The notes below the pieces were generated by a model, which did no database searches, was not told the DNA's origin, and was given only the letters and a program-made list of their open reading frames with translations. From Micromonospora sp. CB01531 (lineage in GTDB: Bacteria > Actinomycetota > Actinomycetes > Mycobacteriales > Micromonosporaceae): a stretch of DNA of 64,000 bases. The stretch lies in NCBI RefSeq assembly GCF_001905095.1, contig NZ_LWLS01000057.1:1-64000 (forward strand), given 5' to 3'. Positions within the stretch are counted from its first letter, which is position 1, and each line of letters starts with the position of its first letter. Both the position numbers and the translations under genes were made by a program. Shown piece after piece: positions 56,120 to 64,000 of this stretch.

Positions 56120-57222
56120 CGCGCGGCCCGCTCGGGTTCCCGGGCCGGTGCGACCGGGTCCACCGGCGCCGCCAGGAGCCGACGGGCCCGGCGCAGCCAG
56201 AGCCGGTACGCGACCACGGCCAGGATCAGCACCAGCAGGCCGAGCAGCGCCCACGGCACCGCGAGGACAGAGCTGGAGCCCTCCTGCGAGGGCAGCGACT
56301 CCTTGTTCGTGTCGGCGTTCAGCACCACCGTGGCGGTGAGCGGGCCGGCCGGTACGACGTGCGCGAACTCCTGGGTCAGCCGGATCTCCGAGTCGGGCAG
56401 CACCTCGGGCAGGTCGATCAGGTCGCCCGTCGCCAGCCGGACCCCGAGCGGGCCGCGGACCTGCACCCGGGCCTTGCCGGAGATCCGCACGTTGCCGGTG
56501 TTGGCGATCCGGTAGGTGACCTTCATCCGCCCACCGGGGATCGGCACCACCGGGTTGGCGTACTCGACCTGGACGGCCCGGACCGCGGCGGCAGGGGTGA
56601 GCGGGCCGGCGACTCGCAGGTAGACCCGGGCGCCGATACGGCGCTCGACGTACACCCGCTGGCCGTCCTTGCCGACCTGCTCCTCGGTCACCGCGGCGAG
56701 GATGCCGCCGACGTGGTCACCGGGGGCGGTGCCGGCCGGAACGGACAGCCGGAACGGCATGTCCGCCCGCTTGCCCGGGGGCAGCGTGACGGCCGCCCGG
56801 GGCAGCTTGATCCACGAGCCCGCGTCGCTGGCTGCCTGGCTGCGAGGCAGCAGGGCGAAACCGCCGTCCAGGGCGGTGAAGGCGTCGGTGGGATACAGGT
56901 CCACCTTGATCGGCTTGTCGCCCAGGTTGCTCACCGAGAACCAGTCGGTAATCTGCTCGGTCGGCGACAGCTCGTAGTCGAACTGCTTGCGGCCCTTGGG
57001 CCCGCTGGGGCTGGACGGCACCACCGTCCAGGTCGGCTCGTCCGACGCGGCGGCCCGTGCGGGCGACGGCGCGATCAGGCTGCCGAGCAGCGCGAGTGCG
57101 GTGACGAGTAGGGCCCCGACGCGTCGCGCGGGGGCCGGTGAGTGCGAGGGGTGCAGCGGAGCGGAGCCCCGCAGTCGCGAACGGAAGGTGGGGACGGTCC
57201 GGGGTGCGGGGAGGTCGGTCAT
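56116..57222 (-). CDS. DUF916/WxL-interacting-type membrane-anchored protein
   Basis: This 368-residue protein has a signal peptide (VGALLVTALALLGSLIA), a beta-sandwich resembling DUF916/WIP (FDYELSPTEQITDWFSVSNLGDKPIKVDLYPTDA), a second sandwich (VKVTYRIANTGNVRISGKARVQV) and a C-terminal helix with RRARR, so it stays in the membrane. In Firmicutes such proteins bind WxL proteins and peptidoglycan; the Ig-repeat protein upstream ends in a WxL-like way. A repeat of family A lies inside the first 35 codons. Confidence 0.82.
   Translation of the reverse strand: MTDLPAPRTVPTFRSRLRGSAPLHPSHSPAPARRVGALLVTALALLGSLIAPSPARAAASDEPTWTVVPSSPSGPKGRKQFDYELSPTEQITDWFSVSNLGDKPIKVDLYPTDAFTALDGGFALLPRSQAASDAGSWIKLPRAAVTLPPGKRADMPFRLSVPAGTAPGDHVGGILAAVTEEQVGKDGQRVYVERRIGARVYLRVAGPLTPAAAVRAVQVEYANPVVPIPGGRMKVTYRIANTGNVRISGKARVQVRGPLGVRLATGDLIDLPEVLPDSEIRLTQEFAHVVPAGPLTATVVLNADTNKESLPSQEGSSSVLAVPWALLGLLVLILAVVAYRLWLRRARRLLAAPVDPVAPAREPERAAR
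57137..57187 (+). repeat. Intercistronic repeat family A copy inside the DUF916 gene
   Basis: Reads GGTGAGTGCGAGGGGTG at its start and GCAGTCGCGAACGGAAG at its end on the plus strand, matching the nuoD-nuoE element. It lies antisense within codons 12-28 of the DUF916 gene, encoding part of the signal-peptide n-region. Confidence 0.6.
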
Positions 57223-57336
57223 GCGGGGCTCCGGGGTTCGGGGCTGGCACCGGACAGGGCGGAGACGTCACGGGCGGGTGCCCGCGACGCCTCCGCCGCT
57301 GCTCCACCCCGGGCGGGTGGGCCCGGGTGGGACCGG

Positions 57337-58527
57337 TCAGGCCAGGGTGAGGGTGAGGGTCGCTGAGTACTCGCCCGGCGGCACGTTGTCGGGGATGGTC
57401 AGGTTGAGGTCCGCGCCGCAGGTGAAGACGCCGGCGCTCGCGCCGGAGTTCGCCGAGCAGAGGGTGCGGGTGTCACCGAGGTCGGCGGCGGCACCGGCCG
57501 TCACCGCACCCGAGCCGCTGGTCTTGGCGGCACTCGGGGTCCAGGTGAGGTTGCTGTTGGCGATGGTGTTCGCGCCCAGCGTGAAGTCCTCCAGCTGGCC
57601 GGTGAGGTCCCAGCCGACGTTGGTGCCGCGCAGGTCGGTCACCGTCACGGCGGGCAGCTTGCCGGCGGCGGTGCCACCGACGGTGCCGCCGGTCAGCGAC
57701 GCGGTCGGGTTCGCCACGACGAGGCTGAACGCGCCGGGGGCGACGTCGGCGATGATCTCCACCGGCGCGGTGATGGCACCCGCGGCGGCCGTCACCTGGA
57801 AGGAGGTGGCGCCCGAGGCGGACGGCTTGTAGGCGGTCGCGTCGGCCGGGGTGAAGGCCGCGGACAGCGAGAAGGTGCCGACCGGCAGGGCGGTGGTGGC
57901 CAGGACGGCCTTGCCGCCGCTGACCGTGGCGGTGCCGAGCGACGAGGCGCCGCGCCGGAACTCGACCGTGCCCGTGGCGGTGGCGGGGGAGACGGTCGCG
58001 GTCAGGGTGACCTCGGTGCCCTGGGAGACCGGGCTGGCCGGGCTGACGGCGAGTGAGGTGGTGGTGTCCTCGGCCACCGGCACCCGCCAGGTGTTGCCGG
58101 TCACCTGGATGGAGGTGCGGAACTCGTCGACGTGGCGGCCCTCGGTGAGGCTGTAGCACTCGACGACGATCCACCACTCACCCGCGGCCGGCGCGCCACC
58201 GATGGCGGTGGAGAACGACCGGTTCGGGTTGATGGTGATCGGGTTCTGGTCGTACCCGCCGCCACCCAGCGCCACGGCCAGGTTCGAGTACGGGCCACCC
58301 GGGCGGCCGATGCGCAGGTTGGCGTTCTCGCCGTACCCGGTGGGGCACTTGGCGGTGGTGGCGCTCGCGAAGATCGGGGTGTCGGTCACGGTGCCGCTGG
58401 TCTGCGACAGGGTGACGTCACCGAGCGAAGCCGCCTGCGCCGGAGCGCCGACCGCGACCACCAGGCCGGCGGAGAGCACCGCGGCGCCCAGGAGGGCGCC
58501 GGCGCGGGCGAGCAGACGCTTGTTCAT
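57337..58527 (-). CDS. Ig-repeat secreted protein with WxL-like C-terminus
   Basis: This 396-residue protein has a signal peptide (AQAAS near residue 33), then a 110-residue domain with YGENANLRIG and CYSLTEGRH shared with the 650-aa protein at 60668. An Ig-like (Big_3) repeat follows (TTTSLAVSPASPVSQGTEVTLTATVSP), then a beta-rich domain ending NVPPGEYSATLTLTLA, which resembles WxL domain ends. It has no sorting signal or helix at the end. It would be held by the DUF916 protein encoded next. Confidence 0.78.
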   Translation of the reverse strand: MNKRLLARAGALLGAAVLSAGLVVAVGAPAQAASLGDVTLSQTSGTVTDTPIFASATTAKCPTGYGENANLRIGRPGGPYSNLAVALGGGGYDQNPITINPNRSFSTAIGGAPAAGEWWIVVECYSLTEGRHVDEFRTSIQVTGNTWRVPVAEDTTTSLAVSPASPVSQGTEVTLTATVSPATATGTVEFRRGASSLGTATVSGGKAVLATTALPVGTFSLSAAFTPADATAYKPSASGATSFQVTAAAGAITAPVEIIADVAPGAFSLVVANPTASLTGGTVGGTAAGKLPAVTVTDLRGTNVGWDLTGQLEDFTLGANTIANSNLTWTPSAAKTSGSGAVTAGAAADLGDTRTLCSANSGASAGVFTCGADLNLTIPDNVPPGEYSATLTLTLA

Positions 58528-58683
58528 GAATCACTTCCTCTCGTGAGGGTGAAACCGGTCGGTCCCCCTGGACCGGCCTCGATCAGGCTCCACAGGCGCT
58601 GTGTCCCGACATGCAGGCCAACCTCTCCGCCGAACGTGCGCAAAGCGAATTCTGGGTGCCCGAGCATCAGGAAAATGGGGCGA

Positions 58684-59592
58684 TCAGCCGAATCGGCCGT
58701 TTACGTAGTCGTGCGTCCGCTCGTCCTGTGGATTGTCGAACATCGCTGCGGTCGGGCCGTATTCGACGATGGCGCCGGGGGCGCCGTGCGAGGCCAGAAA
58801 GAATGCGCACTGGTCGGAGACCCGGGCGGCCTGTTGCATGTTGTGCGTGACGATGACGATCGTCACCTCGGCGGCCAGTTCCGCGATGGTCTCCTCGATC
58901 CGGCGGGTCGAGGTCGGATCCAGCGCCGAGCACGGCTCGTCCATCAGCAGCACCCGCGGCCGCACCGCGAGCGACCGGGCGATGCAGAGCCGCTGCTGCT
59001 GGCCGCCGGAGAGGGCGCCGCCGGGCTGGCGCAGCCGGTCGCGCACCTCCTTCCACAGGCCCGCCTTGGTGAGGGTCTCCTCGACCAGCGCCTCCCTGGT
59101 GTCCCGGGAGGCCCGGGTGCCGGTCAGCTTCAGCCCGGCCAGCACGTTGTCGTAGATGGACATGGCCGGAAACGGGTTCGGCTTCTGGAACACCATGCCG
59201 ACCTGGCGCCGGGCATCGGTGATCCGCCGGTCCGGCGCGTACAGGTCGCGACCGTCGAGCAGCACCTCACCGGCGAGCGACGCCGACGGGACCAGCTCGT
59301 GCATCCGGTTGAGGATGCGCAGGAAGGTGGACTTCCCGCAGCCGGACGGCCCGATCAGGGCGGTCACCTGGCCGGCCGGCATGGTCAGCGAGACCCGGTC
59401 GAGCACCTTGTGACTGCCGAACCAGGCCGAGATGGACCGCGCGTCCAGGGTGGCCAGGTGGTCGGCCGGCGCCCGGTGCGCCGGCATCGGTGGCAGGTCG
59501 ACCCGGGTGGGGGCGGCGATCGCCGGGCCGGTCGCGCCGGCACGACCGGGGGCGTACGTCGCCGGGGCGGGGCTCTCGATGTGCTGCGTCAC
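58684..59592 (-). CDS. pstB: PstB-type phosphate importer ATPase
   Basis: This 302-residue ATPase has a 45-residue low-complexity N-terminus, then Walker [10 protein letters not shown], the Q-loop [16 protein letters not shown] typical of PstB, signature LSGGQQQRL, Walker [14 protein letters not shown] and an H-loop VTHNMQQA. It is a clear PstB by the FQKPNPFP motif. No PstC or PstA permease is seen in the window. The start is GTG 59592 with GAAGGA upstream; ATG 59622 is an alternative. Confidence 0.9.
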   Translation of the reverse strand: MTQHIESPAPATYAPGRAGATGPAIAAPTRVDLPPMPAHRAPADHLATLDARSISAWFGSHKVLDRVSLTMPAGQVTALIGPSGCGKSTFLRILNRMHELVPSASLAGEVLLDGRDLYAPDRRITDARRQVGMVFQKPNPFPAMSIYDNVLAGLKLTGTRASRDTREALVEETLTKAGLWKEVRDRLRQPGGALSGGQQQRLCIARSLAVRPRVLLMDEPCSALDPTSTRRIEETIAELAAEVTIVIVTHNMQQAARVSDQCAFFLASHGAPGAIVEYGPTAAMFDNPQDERTHDYVNGRFG

Positions 59593-59640
59593 GGTCGGTC
59601 CTTCACTCGTCTCGGGGTGCACACTCGTCGGGTCCGGCGG

Positions 59641-60588
59641 TCACAGCAGGTTGGGCAGCAGGCGGATGGCCTGGTCGGCGGTGGCGACGCCGAGCGCGAG
59701 CAGCACCGGCATGCTGACGATCCAGCTCTGCCAGCGGCCCCAGCGGGCCCGTAGCCAGGTGGTGCCGAGCGCGGCCAGCAGCAGCGCCTGCCCCCACAGC
59801 AGCACCGGCGTCCAGGCGTCCGCGTCGCTGGCCATGGCCTGCTCGCTGGCTGGCAGGGCGGCGGCGCCGAACCGCCGGGCCGGGGCGGGCTGGGCCGGGC
59901 TGGCCAGGGCCGCGTCGACCCGCAGCACGTCGGTCGGCATGAACTCGGTGCCGAGCGCGGTGATCAGGGTGAGCCGTCCCTGCCCGGTGTCGGGCGGGGC
60001 GGGCGCCGGGTCACCGGGCCGGCGCAGCCCGGTGACCACGTAGGTGTGGCTGCCCTGCCCGGTGGTCGCGGTGATCGTGTCGCCGGGCACCAGCAGGTCT
60101 AGGTCCCGGAAGGGCCCGCCGTACGCGGCCCGCCGGCCCATGATCACGCTGTTGCCGGCCTGCCCGGGCAGCACGGTGTCCCGCCGGTGCCCCGGGCCGG
60201 AACGCAGCACCCCGCCGTCGGTGCCCTCCCGCACCACCGCGCTCAGGCCGACCCGGGGCACGCTCAGCACGGCCACCGGCGAGCCCGGCTCGACGAGCCG
60301 CTCCGGACCCGGAACGCCGTTGACGAACTCGGTCCGGAACTGGCCCACCGGTGCGGTGCCGAGTGCCAACTCCGCGCGGAAGTCGGCGAACGCGGTCTGC
60401 TGGTCCCGCTCGTACGCCAGCTGGGAGATCAGCACCAGGTGGCAGACCAGGCCCAGGGCGAGTGCGGCGAGGATGCTCAACGCGGTCCCCGGCACCTGGT
60501 AGGCCAGCGACGCCGCCCTGCGGGGCACCCCGGCCGGGGCGTCCGCGGACGGCCGCGGTCCCTGGGGGTCGATGGTGACCGTCGACAT
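59641..60588 (-). CDS. Sortase-fold protein lacking catalytic His and Cys (pseudosortase)
   Basis: This 315-residue protein has one N-terminal helix (residues 34-56), a class E/F-like sortase domain (GPGHRRDTVLPGQAGNSVIMGRR, then FRDLDLLVPGDTI, HTYVVTGL) and two C-terminal helices. At the His position of the usual GHR it has R152, and at the Cys of TLxTC it has A211 (RLTLITALG); R223 is kept. Both replacements are clear in the DNA, with no frame break. It should be inactive as a transpeptidase. It lies between two Ig-repeat protein genes and pstB. Confidence 0.85.
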   Translation of the reverse strand: MSTVTIDPQGPRPSADAPAGVPRRAASLAYQVPGTALSILAALALGLVCHLVLISQLAYERDQQTAFADFRAELALGTAPVGQFRTEFVNGVPGPERLVEPGSPVAVLSVPRVGLSAVVREGTDGGVLRSGPGHRRDTVLPGQAGNSVIMGRRAAYGGPFRDLDLLVPGDTITATTGQGSHTYVVTGLRRPGDPAPAPPDTGQGRLTLITALGTEFMPTDVLRVDAALASPAQPAPARRFGAAALPASEQAMASDADAWTPVLLWGQALLLAALGTTWLRARWGRWQSWIVSMPVLLALGVATADQAIRLLPNLL

Positions 60589-60616
60589 GCTCTCTCTCCT
60601 CGTCCTGGCACCCGGA

Positions 60617-60649
60617 CCGGGCGGTCCGCCTGGTCGGCGTACCGCCCGG
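60617..60649. terminator. Hairpin between the Ig-repeat and pseudosortase genes
   Basis: Perfect 9-bp arms (60617-60625 with 60641-60649) and a 15-nt loop lie in the 79-nt gap. It could weaken transcription into the pseudosortase gene; the following GAGGAGAG is the Shine-Dalgarno sequence of that gene. Confidence 0.5.
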
Positions 60650-60667
60650 CGGGCGTGACGACCTTGC

Positions 60668-62620
60668 TCAGTCGGTGGGGTTCTCGTCGTCGGGCCAGAC
60701 CACCGGCGCAGACTCAGGGCGCCGACGGCGGGTGGACAGCACGGCGCCGCTGCCGACCCCGACCAGCGCCATCCCGGTCAGCCCAATGCCGATCAGGGGC
60801 AGGCCGGTCCGGGGCAGCTGACCGCCGCCCGTCCCGCCGTCGCCACCGTCGCCGTTCCCGTCGCCATCCCCGTCGCCGTCGCCCTCGCCGTCCCCGTCGC
60901 CATCACCGTCGTCGTTGCCGACCACGGTGAAGTCGAAGACGACCCGGTGCGCGGCGCCGGCGAGGATGAGCCGGGCGGCACCGTCCGGCGCGTCGGCCGG
61001 GACGGTCAGCTCGTACCGGGCGGTCCCGTCGGCGGCGGTGACGCTCGTCGGCTCGCCGTCGTTCAGCGTGATGGCGACCGTCTCGTTGCCGGCGAATCCG
61101 CGGGCCACGACGGTGACCTTCTGCCCCGGGCTGAGCGTCGGGTTGACGCCCAGCTTGTTGCCGTCGGCGTCGGTCACCTCCAGGCCGTCCACCTGGCCGG
61201 GCGCGGTGACCTGGTAGGTCACCTCCTGAGACGTGGAACCCGAGTGGTTCACCTCGTTCTGCGGGGTGAAGACCGCTTTGAGCGGGTGGCTGCCCGCCGC
61301 CAGCTGGGTCGTCTTCAGGCTGGCCGCCCCGCCGGCGACCAGTTGGGCGCCGCCGAGCGCGGTGCCGCCGTCCATGAACTGCACGCTGCCCGTCGCGTCG
61401 GCCGGCGTGACCGTGGCGGTCAGGGTCAACTCGGTGCCCTGCGGCTTCGGGCCGGCCGGCGCGACCGCCAGGGTGGTGGTGGTCTCCTTCGGCGTACCGA
61501 TCACGAAGCGGGTCCGGGCCGACTCCGCGGCCAGCCAGCCGCTGCCGGTCGCCGGAGTGAAGACGGCCTTGAGGTCGTAGGCCCCGCCCGGCAGGTCGGC
61601 GACAGTTAACGCGGCCGCACCCGCGGCCAGCTCGGCCGAGCCGATGGCCTGCTCGCCGCTGCTTCCACCCGCCGGCAACCGGACGAACGACACCGACCCG
61701 GTGGCCGCCTGCTCGCCCTCGACCCGCGGCTTGACCTCGGCGGTCAGCGCCAGCTCGGTGCCGGGCGGCTGCGGGCTGGTCTTGTCGGTTTTCAGCGTGA
61801 CGGTGACCGACCCGGCTGGGACCACGGTGAGGTCGGCCGGTGCGGAGGTGGAGGTCAGGAAGGCGGCCGGGTCGGCCGGTTGGAAGGTGGCGGTCAGCTT
61901 GTGCGCCTTCTCCGCCTCGGCGCCGGCCGGGGCCGGCAGCTCGGACGTGGTCAGCACGGCCTGCCCGCCGGTGACCGGGGCGCTGCCGACATCGGCCGTC
62001 TCCGTCCCGGTGGTACGCCGGAACAGCACCGTGCCCGCCGCGGCCGGCGTCACGGTGGCGGTGAGGGTCACCGGCGCGCCCGCGTATGCGGTGCCCTCCG
62101 GCGTCACGGTCAGCGTGGTGGTGGTCGTCGCGGCGGCGGGACAGGTGGCCTCCGTCGTCCAGGTGCTGCCGCAGACCTGGACGGGGGCACGGAACTCATC
62201 GGCGTGGCGGCCCTCGGTGAGGCTGTAGCAGTCGACGATGACCCACCACTTGCTCTTGTCCTCGGGGACGCGGCCGGCGGCCGTTTCGAACGAACGGTTC
62301 GGATCGATCGTGAACGGTTCCAGATCCCACCCGCCACCACCCAGCGCGACGGCCAGATTCGTGTACGGCCCACCCGCCGGCCCGATGCGCAGGTTGGCGT
62401 TCTCGCCGTACCCCTTCGGGCAGGGGGCGGGGGTGGTGGCTCTGAGGAACATCGGTTTGTCGATGACGCTGCCGCTGGTCTGCGAAAGGGTGAGCGTGCC
62501 CAGCGTCGCGGCCCGCGCCGGTCCGTTGAACGTCAGCACCACCCCGGCGATGAACGTGCTCATCGAGAGCGCGAACACCGCAGCCGCCGCCATCGCGCGG
62601 GCCAAGCCGGGCCTGCTCAT
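60668..62620 (-). CDS. Ig-repeat LPRTG surface protein
   Basis: This 650-residue protein has a signal peptide (ARAAT near residue 38), the same 110-residue Cys-containing domain as the 396-aa protein (CPKGYGENANLRIG to CYSLTEGRH), then about three Ig-like Big_3-type repeats (each with TLTATVTP), a beta domain (VDGLEVTDADGNKLGV), an Asp-Gly repeat stalk (residues 573-600), LPRTG, a hydrophobic helix and RRRR. The stalk may bind Ca or act as a spacer. It is presumed to be wall-linked by a sortase elsewhere in the genome. Confidence 0.82.
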   Translation of the reverse strand: MSRPGLARAMAAAAVFALSMSTFIAGVVLTFNGPARAATLGTLTLSQTSGSVIDKPMFLRATTPAPCPKGYGENANLRIGPAGGPYTNLAVALGGGGWDLEPFTIDPNRSFETAAGRVPEDKSKWWVIVDCYSLTEGRHADEFRAPVQVCGSTWTTEATCPAAATTTTTLTVTPEGTAYAGAPVTLTATVTPAAAGTVLFRRTTGTETADVGSAPVTGGQAVLTTSELPAPAGAEAEKAHKLTATFQPADPAAFLTSTSAPADLTVVPAGSVTVTLKTDKTSPQPPGTELALTAEVKPRVEGEQAATGSVSFVRLPAGGSSGEQAIGSAELAAGAAALTVADLPGGAYDLKAVFTPATGSGWLAAESARTRFVIGTPKETTTTLAVAPAGPKPQGTELTLTATVTPADATGSVQFMDGGTALGGAQLVAGGAASLKTTQLAAGSHPLKAVFTPQNEVNHSGSTSQEVTYQVTAPGQVDGLEVTDADGNKLGVNPTLSPGQKVTVVARGFAGNETVAITLNDGEPTSVTAADGTARYELTVPADAPDGAARLILAGAAHRVVFDFTVVGNDDGDGDGDGEGDGDGDGDGNGDGGDGGTGGGQLPRTGLPLIGIGLTGMALVGVGSGAVLSTRRRRPESAPVVWPDDENPTD

Positions 62621-62680
62621 CTGCGTCGTCCTCTGCTGGTCGTCGGCGTCCGCGAACGCCGGTGGATGGGAACGTGCCCA

Positions 62681-62705
62681 GTGGCCCGGGCGGAGCCCGG
62701 GCCAC
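62681..62705 (-). terminator. Terminator after the PstS-like gene
   Basis: A perfect 11-bp stem (62681-62691 with 62695-62705) and a 3-nt loop lie 13 nt after the stop codon. It separates, at least partly, this gene from the Ig-repeat gene downstream. Confidence 0.75.
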
Positions 62706-62718
62706 CGGCACGCGGGGG

Positions 62719-63888
62719 TCAGCTGCCGAACCGCAGGTTGGTGTAGCCGCAGTTGGCGTCGAGCGGCGAGACCAGGCTGGTCCGGACGCCGAACCCGAAC
62801 AGCTCGACGACCGACCGCTGGGTGCCACCGTCGTTGACGGTGGCGGTGCAGACGGCCGAGCCGGCGCCGACGAAGGTGGAGGCGATCGTCGGGTTGCTCA
62901 GCTTGGCGGTCGGCACCACGTTGTAGACGTCCCGGCGGAGCGGGAAGTTGATGTTCAGGATGCCGTTGACCACCGGCTGCTGGACCGTGCCGCCGGTCGG
63001 GCGGATGCCGGACAGCGCCGCCTCGCCGCGCCGGTCGGCCACCGTGACGCCGGTCAGGCTGGCGATCTTCGCGGCGTTGCTCTGGGCGATGAACTGTCCG
63101 GCCGAGAAGGGCGCCACCCGGGTCGGGAAGCCGGTGAGCACGGTGCCGTCGTGCTCCTGGGCCCGCTCGATCAGCGGCACCGCCGGGGTGGCCGGGTTGC
63201 TGTCGGTGTCCGCCGCCAGGCAGGGGTAGTCACCGAGGTTGATCTCGACCTCGGTGATGCCCACCTTCGAGGACCAGAAGTCCCAGGTGCCCGAGCCGGA
63301 CTGGAGCATGACCGGGCTCACCGGGTTGCCGGCGATGGTCCGGTCGAAGCACCGGTACACCCGCTGCACCTGTGCGAACGAAACGTTGACCGGCAGGTCG
63401 CCGGTGGCGTTGCGGGCGAGGGTCACCGCGTCCACCCCGAACGGGATGTAGGTGTAGTTGCCGGTGCTCGACGGGGTGCTGCCGCCGCCGTAGCTCGACG
63501 AGCGGGCGAAGTCGACGCAGCCCACCACGTTGACGTTGGCCCAGAAGCCGGGACCGCCCTGGCCGATGTCCTCACCCTCGGACGCCCGAATTGCCCGGCG
63601 GCCGTTGCTGGAGCCGTTCGGCCGGGGGAAGTCGCAGTTGGCGGCCTTCGTCCGGACGTTGTTGGTGCCGCGGGCGTCCCAGGAGGCGATGACCTTGTTG
63701 CCACCGCTGGTGATGACATTGCCCAGGCCGTTCATCACGTCCTGGGTGGTGTCCGAGCCGACGCCGGCCAGCGTGCGGTACTCGGTCACCGGCGAAGGGT
63801 CGGCCGCGGCCGGCGCGGCCACCAGGCCAGCGGCGACCACGGCGGCGAAGCCGACCGCGGCCACCTTGCTGATGGATCTGACCTTCAT
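62719..63888 (-). CDS. PstS-like secreted substrate-binding protein
   Basis: This 389-residue protein has a signal peptide with an AAADP cleavage site near residue 30 and no lipobox Cys. It resembles phosphate-binding-type proteins (GVGSDTTQDVMNGLGNVI, GSSNGRRAIRASEGEDI, FGVDAVTLARN). Cys pairs (CVDF, YRCFD, YPCLA, NCGYTN) suggest disulfides. Most Gram-positive importer proteins of this kind are lipoproteins, so this one is probably released or held by partners. It lies upstream of the Ig/pseudosortase/pstB genes. The ligand is unproven. Confidence 0.8.
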   Translation of the reverse strand: MKVRSISKVAAVGFAAVVAAGLVAAPAAADPSPVTEYRTLAGVGSDTTQDVMNGLGNVITSGGNKVIASWDARGTNNVRTKAANCDFPRPNGSSNGRRAIRASEGEDIGQGGPGFWANVNVVGCVDFARSSSYGGGSTPSSTGNYTYIPFGVDAVTLARNATGDLPVNVSFAQVQRVYRCFDRTIAGNPVSPVMLQSGSGTWDFWSSKVGITEVEINLGDYPCLAADTDSNPATPAVPLIERAQEHDGTVLTGFPTRVAPFSAGQFIAQSNAAKIASLTGVTVADRRGEAALSGIRPTGGTVQQPVVNGILNINFPLRRDVYNVVPTAKLSNPTIASTFVGAGSAVCTATVNDGGTQRSVVELFGFGVRTSLVSPLDANCGYTNLRFGS

Positions 63889-63918
63889 GCTGCTCCCTTT
63901 CTGCGGGGCATGACAGTT

Positions 63919-63937
63919 CCGCCCACCCGATGGGCGG
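63919..63937. promoter_or_regulatory. Hairpin in the leader of the PstS-like gene
   Basis: Perfect 7-bp arms (63919-63925 with 63931-63937) and a 5-nt loop lie about 30 nt upstream of the start codon. They are flanked by CTGCGG (63901-63906) and CCGCAG (63943-63948), which can extend the structure. A regulatory role is a guess. Confidence 0.35.
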
Positions 63938-64000
63938 GTGAGCCGCAGTCATCGTCGCGGCGTCGACCGGGCATTCGAAACCGCGCGTAGACGAACGTTT

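Overview
The window is high-GC DNA with many GTG starts, 4-bp GTGA/ATGA stop-start overlaps, LPxTG-type surface proteins and WXG100-type proteins. This points to a high-GC Gram-positive actinomycete; gene content and repeats look most like Micromonosporaceae (Micromonospora-like). The taxonomy is inferred from gene content, not from a marker gene. I saw no rRNA, tRNA or CRISPR array.

Layout. 1-4.3 kb: the 3' part of a Tat-exported PhoX-type phosphatase, an IclR regulator and an MFS exporter. 4.3-28.5 kb, mostly minus strand: a respiratory block with a long-chain polyprenyl diphosphate synthase, all 14 genes of complex I (nuoA to nuoN, running leftward), a menaquinone reductase-like flavoprotein with a Rex-like operator, menG, two tandem LPVTG surface proteins and mqnC. 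mqnA follows at 36-37 kb, so menaquinone is made by the futalosine route, next to its main consumer. 28.6-34 kb: a zinc-ribbon membrane protein, a VapC/Phd toxin-antitoxin pair with a perfect operator, and the paaABCDE phenylacetyl-CoA epoxidase operon. 34-41.5 kb: two tandem beta-lactamase-fold secreted proteins, mqnA, an MFS/ArsR pair and a HelD helicase. 41.6-44 kb: a small type VII secretion-type cluster (EspC-like, WXG-like, YbaB-like, unknown). 44-49.9 kb: an ABC-2 exporter, a VOC protein and a btuFCD-type cobalamin importer under a cobalamin riboswitch. 49.9-54.2 kb: a secreted M14 carboxypeptidase and two tandem secreted C39-like peptidases.

54.2-64 kb, all minus strand: small membrane proteins, then a surface cluster. 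It holds a small LPRTG protein, a DUF916 (WxL-interacting) protein, an Ig-repeat protein with a WxL-like end, a PstB ATPase, a sortase-fold protein whose catalytic His and Cys are both replaced (R152, A211), a 650-aa Ig-repeat LPRTG protein and a PstS-like secreted protein. This cluster is the strongest candidate for an undescribed system.

Two families of short repeats lie between co-directional genes and supply stop codons and Shine-Dalgarno sequences to nuoE, nuoM, paaC and the WXG-like gene. One copy lies inside the DUF916 coding region.
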